A stretch of DNA of 64,000 nucleotides from Erwinia psidii. Lineage in GTDB: Bacteria; Pseudomonadota; Gammaproteobacteria; Enterobacterales; Enterobacteriaceae. The stretch spans positions 1 to 64,000 of the forward strand of contig NZ_RHHM01000006.1 in the NCBI RefSeq assembly GCF_003846135.1. The letters are read 5' to 3'. This document shows, piece by piece, positions 62,880-64,000 of the stretch. The notes beneath the pieces were generated by a model. It did no database searches. It was not told where the DNA came from and worked only from the letters and a program-made list of their open reading frames with translations. Each line of letters begins with the position of its first letter. The stretch's first letter is position 1. The translations under genes were made by a program, and so were the position numbers.

Positions 62880-63355
62880 ACCGCGTCTGGCTGGCAGTCG
62901 GCAGTAATCTTGCCGCTCCGCTACTTCAGGTGCAGGCCGCCCTTGATGCGCTGGCGAAACTGCCACAGACCCGGCTGGTTGCTACTTCCTCTTTCTGGCG
63001 TACTCCGCCATACGGCCCTGCGGATCAGCCAGATTACCTCAACGCGGCGGTGGCGCTGGACAGCGAGCTGACGCCAGAAGCCCTGCTGAATCACACCCAG
63101 CGCATTGAACTGGAGCAGGGGCGAGTTCGTAAAGACCATCGCTGGGGGCCACGCACACTGGACCTGGATATTATGCTGTTCGGCAATCAGACGCTGAACA
63201 CACCGCGTCTGATCGTACCGCATTACGATATTCACAATCGTGCCTTTATGCTGGTGCCTTTGCTGGAAATCGCCCCGGATATCACCTTCCCGGATGGCCG
63301 TCGAGCCTCGGATATGCTTGCCAGACTGGATAGTGGTGCCATTCAGCCCTGGTAG
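62876..63355 (+). CDS. folK: 2-amino-4-hydroxy-6-hydroxymethyldihydropteridine pyrophosphokinase FolK
   Basis: FolK transfers pyrophosphate from ATP to the pterin in folate synthesis. The 159-residue protein has [19 protein letters not shown] at the N-terminus and the signature [15 protein letters not shown] with the two metal-binding aspartates (Asp95/Asp97 in E. coli numbering). The ATG overlaps the pcnB stop (ATGA). panB follows after 60 bases. Confidence 0.97.
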   Translation: MNRVWLAVGSNLAAPLLQVQAALDALAKLPQTRLVATSSFWRTPPYGPADQPDYLNAAVALDSELTPEALLNHTQRIELEQGRVRKDHRWGPRTLDLDIMLFGNQTLNTPRLIVPHYDIHNRAFMLVPLLEIAPDITFPDGRRASDMLARLDSGAIQPW

Positions 63356-63415
63356 TGCAAAGCCCCTCCCCATCCATTAAGATACGCCATCCAGACAATA
63401 TCTTGAGAGATTGCG

Positions 63416-64000
63416 ATGAAACCAACGACGGTATCAACCCTTCGCCAGTGGAAAAAGAGCGGACGCAAATTTGCTTCCATCACCGCTTATGACTTCAGCT
63501 TTGCCCGCCTGTTTGCCGATGAAGGCATCCAGGTGATGTTAGTGGGCGACTCGCTGGGTATGGTGGTGCAGGGGCATGATTCCACACTGCCCGTCACCCT
63601 GACGGACATTGTTTATCACACCCAGGCAGTGCGCCGCGGTGCGCCGAAAGCGCTGCTTCTCGCGGATCTGCCGTTTATGACCTACGCCACGCCGGAACAG
63701 ACCTTCGAAAGTGCAGCACAGCTGATGCGGGCCGGCGCAAATATGGTCAAACTTGAAGGGGGGCAGTGGCTGGCCGATACTGTCCGGCTGCTTAGCGAGC
63801 GCGCCGTGCCGGTGTGCGGTCATCTTGGCCTGACGCCCCAGTCGGTGAATATCTTCGGCGGCTACAAAGTGCAGGGACGTGAAAGCGCATCGGCAGAAAC
63901 GCTGCTGAATGATGCGCTGGCGCTGGAAGCCGCCGGGGCACAAATGGTGGTGCTGGAGTGTGTTCCGGTCCCGCTGGCTGAACGCATTACCAGGGCACTC
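63416..64000 (+). CDS. panB: 3-methyl-2-oxobutanoate hydroxymethyltransferase PanB (partial)
   Basis: PanB makes ketopantoate from alpha-ketoisovalerate and methylene-tetrahydrofolate, the first step of pantothenate synthesis. Only the first 195 codons are present, open to the window edge, against about 264 in the family. It begins [20 protein letters not shown] after the start Met and contains [19 protein letters not shown] and VKLEGG, which form the metal and substrate site. The C-terminal part lies beyond the window. Confidence 0.96.
   Translation, partial: MKPTTVSTLRQWKKSGRKFASITAYDFSFARLFADEGIQVMLVGDSLGMVVQGHDSTLPVTLTDIVYHTQAVRRGAPKALLLADLPFMTYATPEQTFESAAQLMRAGANMVKLEGGQWLADTVRLLSERAVPVCGHLGLTPQSVNIFGGYKVQGRESASAETLLNDALALEAAGAQMVVLECVPVPLAERITRAL

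Overview
The window is chromosomal DNA of a gamma-proteobacterium of the order Enterobacterales. Nearly every protein resembles its Escherichia coli counterpart closely from end to end, and gene order follows the E. coli 4-5 minute region (panB to rrnH) read in the opposite direction. Several E. coli genes of that interval are absent: fhuA, yadS, yaeI, ldcC and nlpE. btuF survives only as wreckage. This pattern, with an isolated prepilin peptidase, fits an Erwiniaceae genome (Erwinia/Pantoea-like). The genus is inference; the order is secure.

Layout. Positions 1-463 hold the 5' end of a 16S rRNA gene on the minus strand with its leader, boxA and tandem P1/P2 promoters. Next come gmhB (LPS heptose), metNIQ (methionine import, with a Met box), rcsF, trmO and proS. 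The minus-strand pair yaeQ-arfB follows, then yaeP-rof, tilS and yaeR. yaeR has 11 perfect copies of an 8-bp repeat upstream of its promoter. An orphan prepilin peptidase and about 0.7 kb without genes follow.

Positions 12650-32592 are one long minus-strand block of envelope, lipid and translation genes. In the direction of transcription these are rpsB-tsf, pyrH, frr, dxr, uppS-cdsA-rseP-bamA-skp-lpxD-fabZ-lpxA-lpxB-rnhB-dnaE-accA. They cover ribosome function and recycling, UMP supply, isoprenoid carrier lipid, phospholipid precursors, outer-membrane protein assembly, lipid A synthesis, replication and fatty-acid initiation.

Positions 32900-38246 carry map, glnD, dapD and yaeH on the plus strand. 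cdaR, degP (with a sigma-E promoter) and dgt lie on the minus strand. mtnN runs straight into the btuF remnant, followed by erpA and clcA. Between clcA and hemL sit an exported cupin-like protein and three 155-bp tandem repeats, each with a perfect DnaA box. After hemL come fhuCDB (Fur box, no fhuA), mrcB, hrpB, thpR-sfsA, dksA, gluQ, pcnB (ATT start), folK and a truncated panB.

The window is mostly conserved housekeeping core. I saw no defence system, prophage, CRISPR array or intact insertion sequence. The unusual material lies in the intergenic regions: the octanucleotide array, the 155-bp DnaA-box repeats, the decayed btuF, and the gene losses and insertions relative to E. coli.
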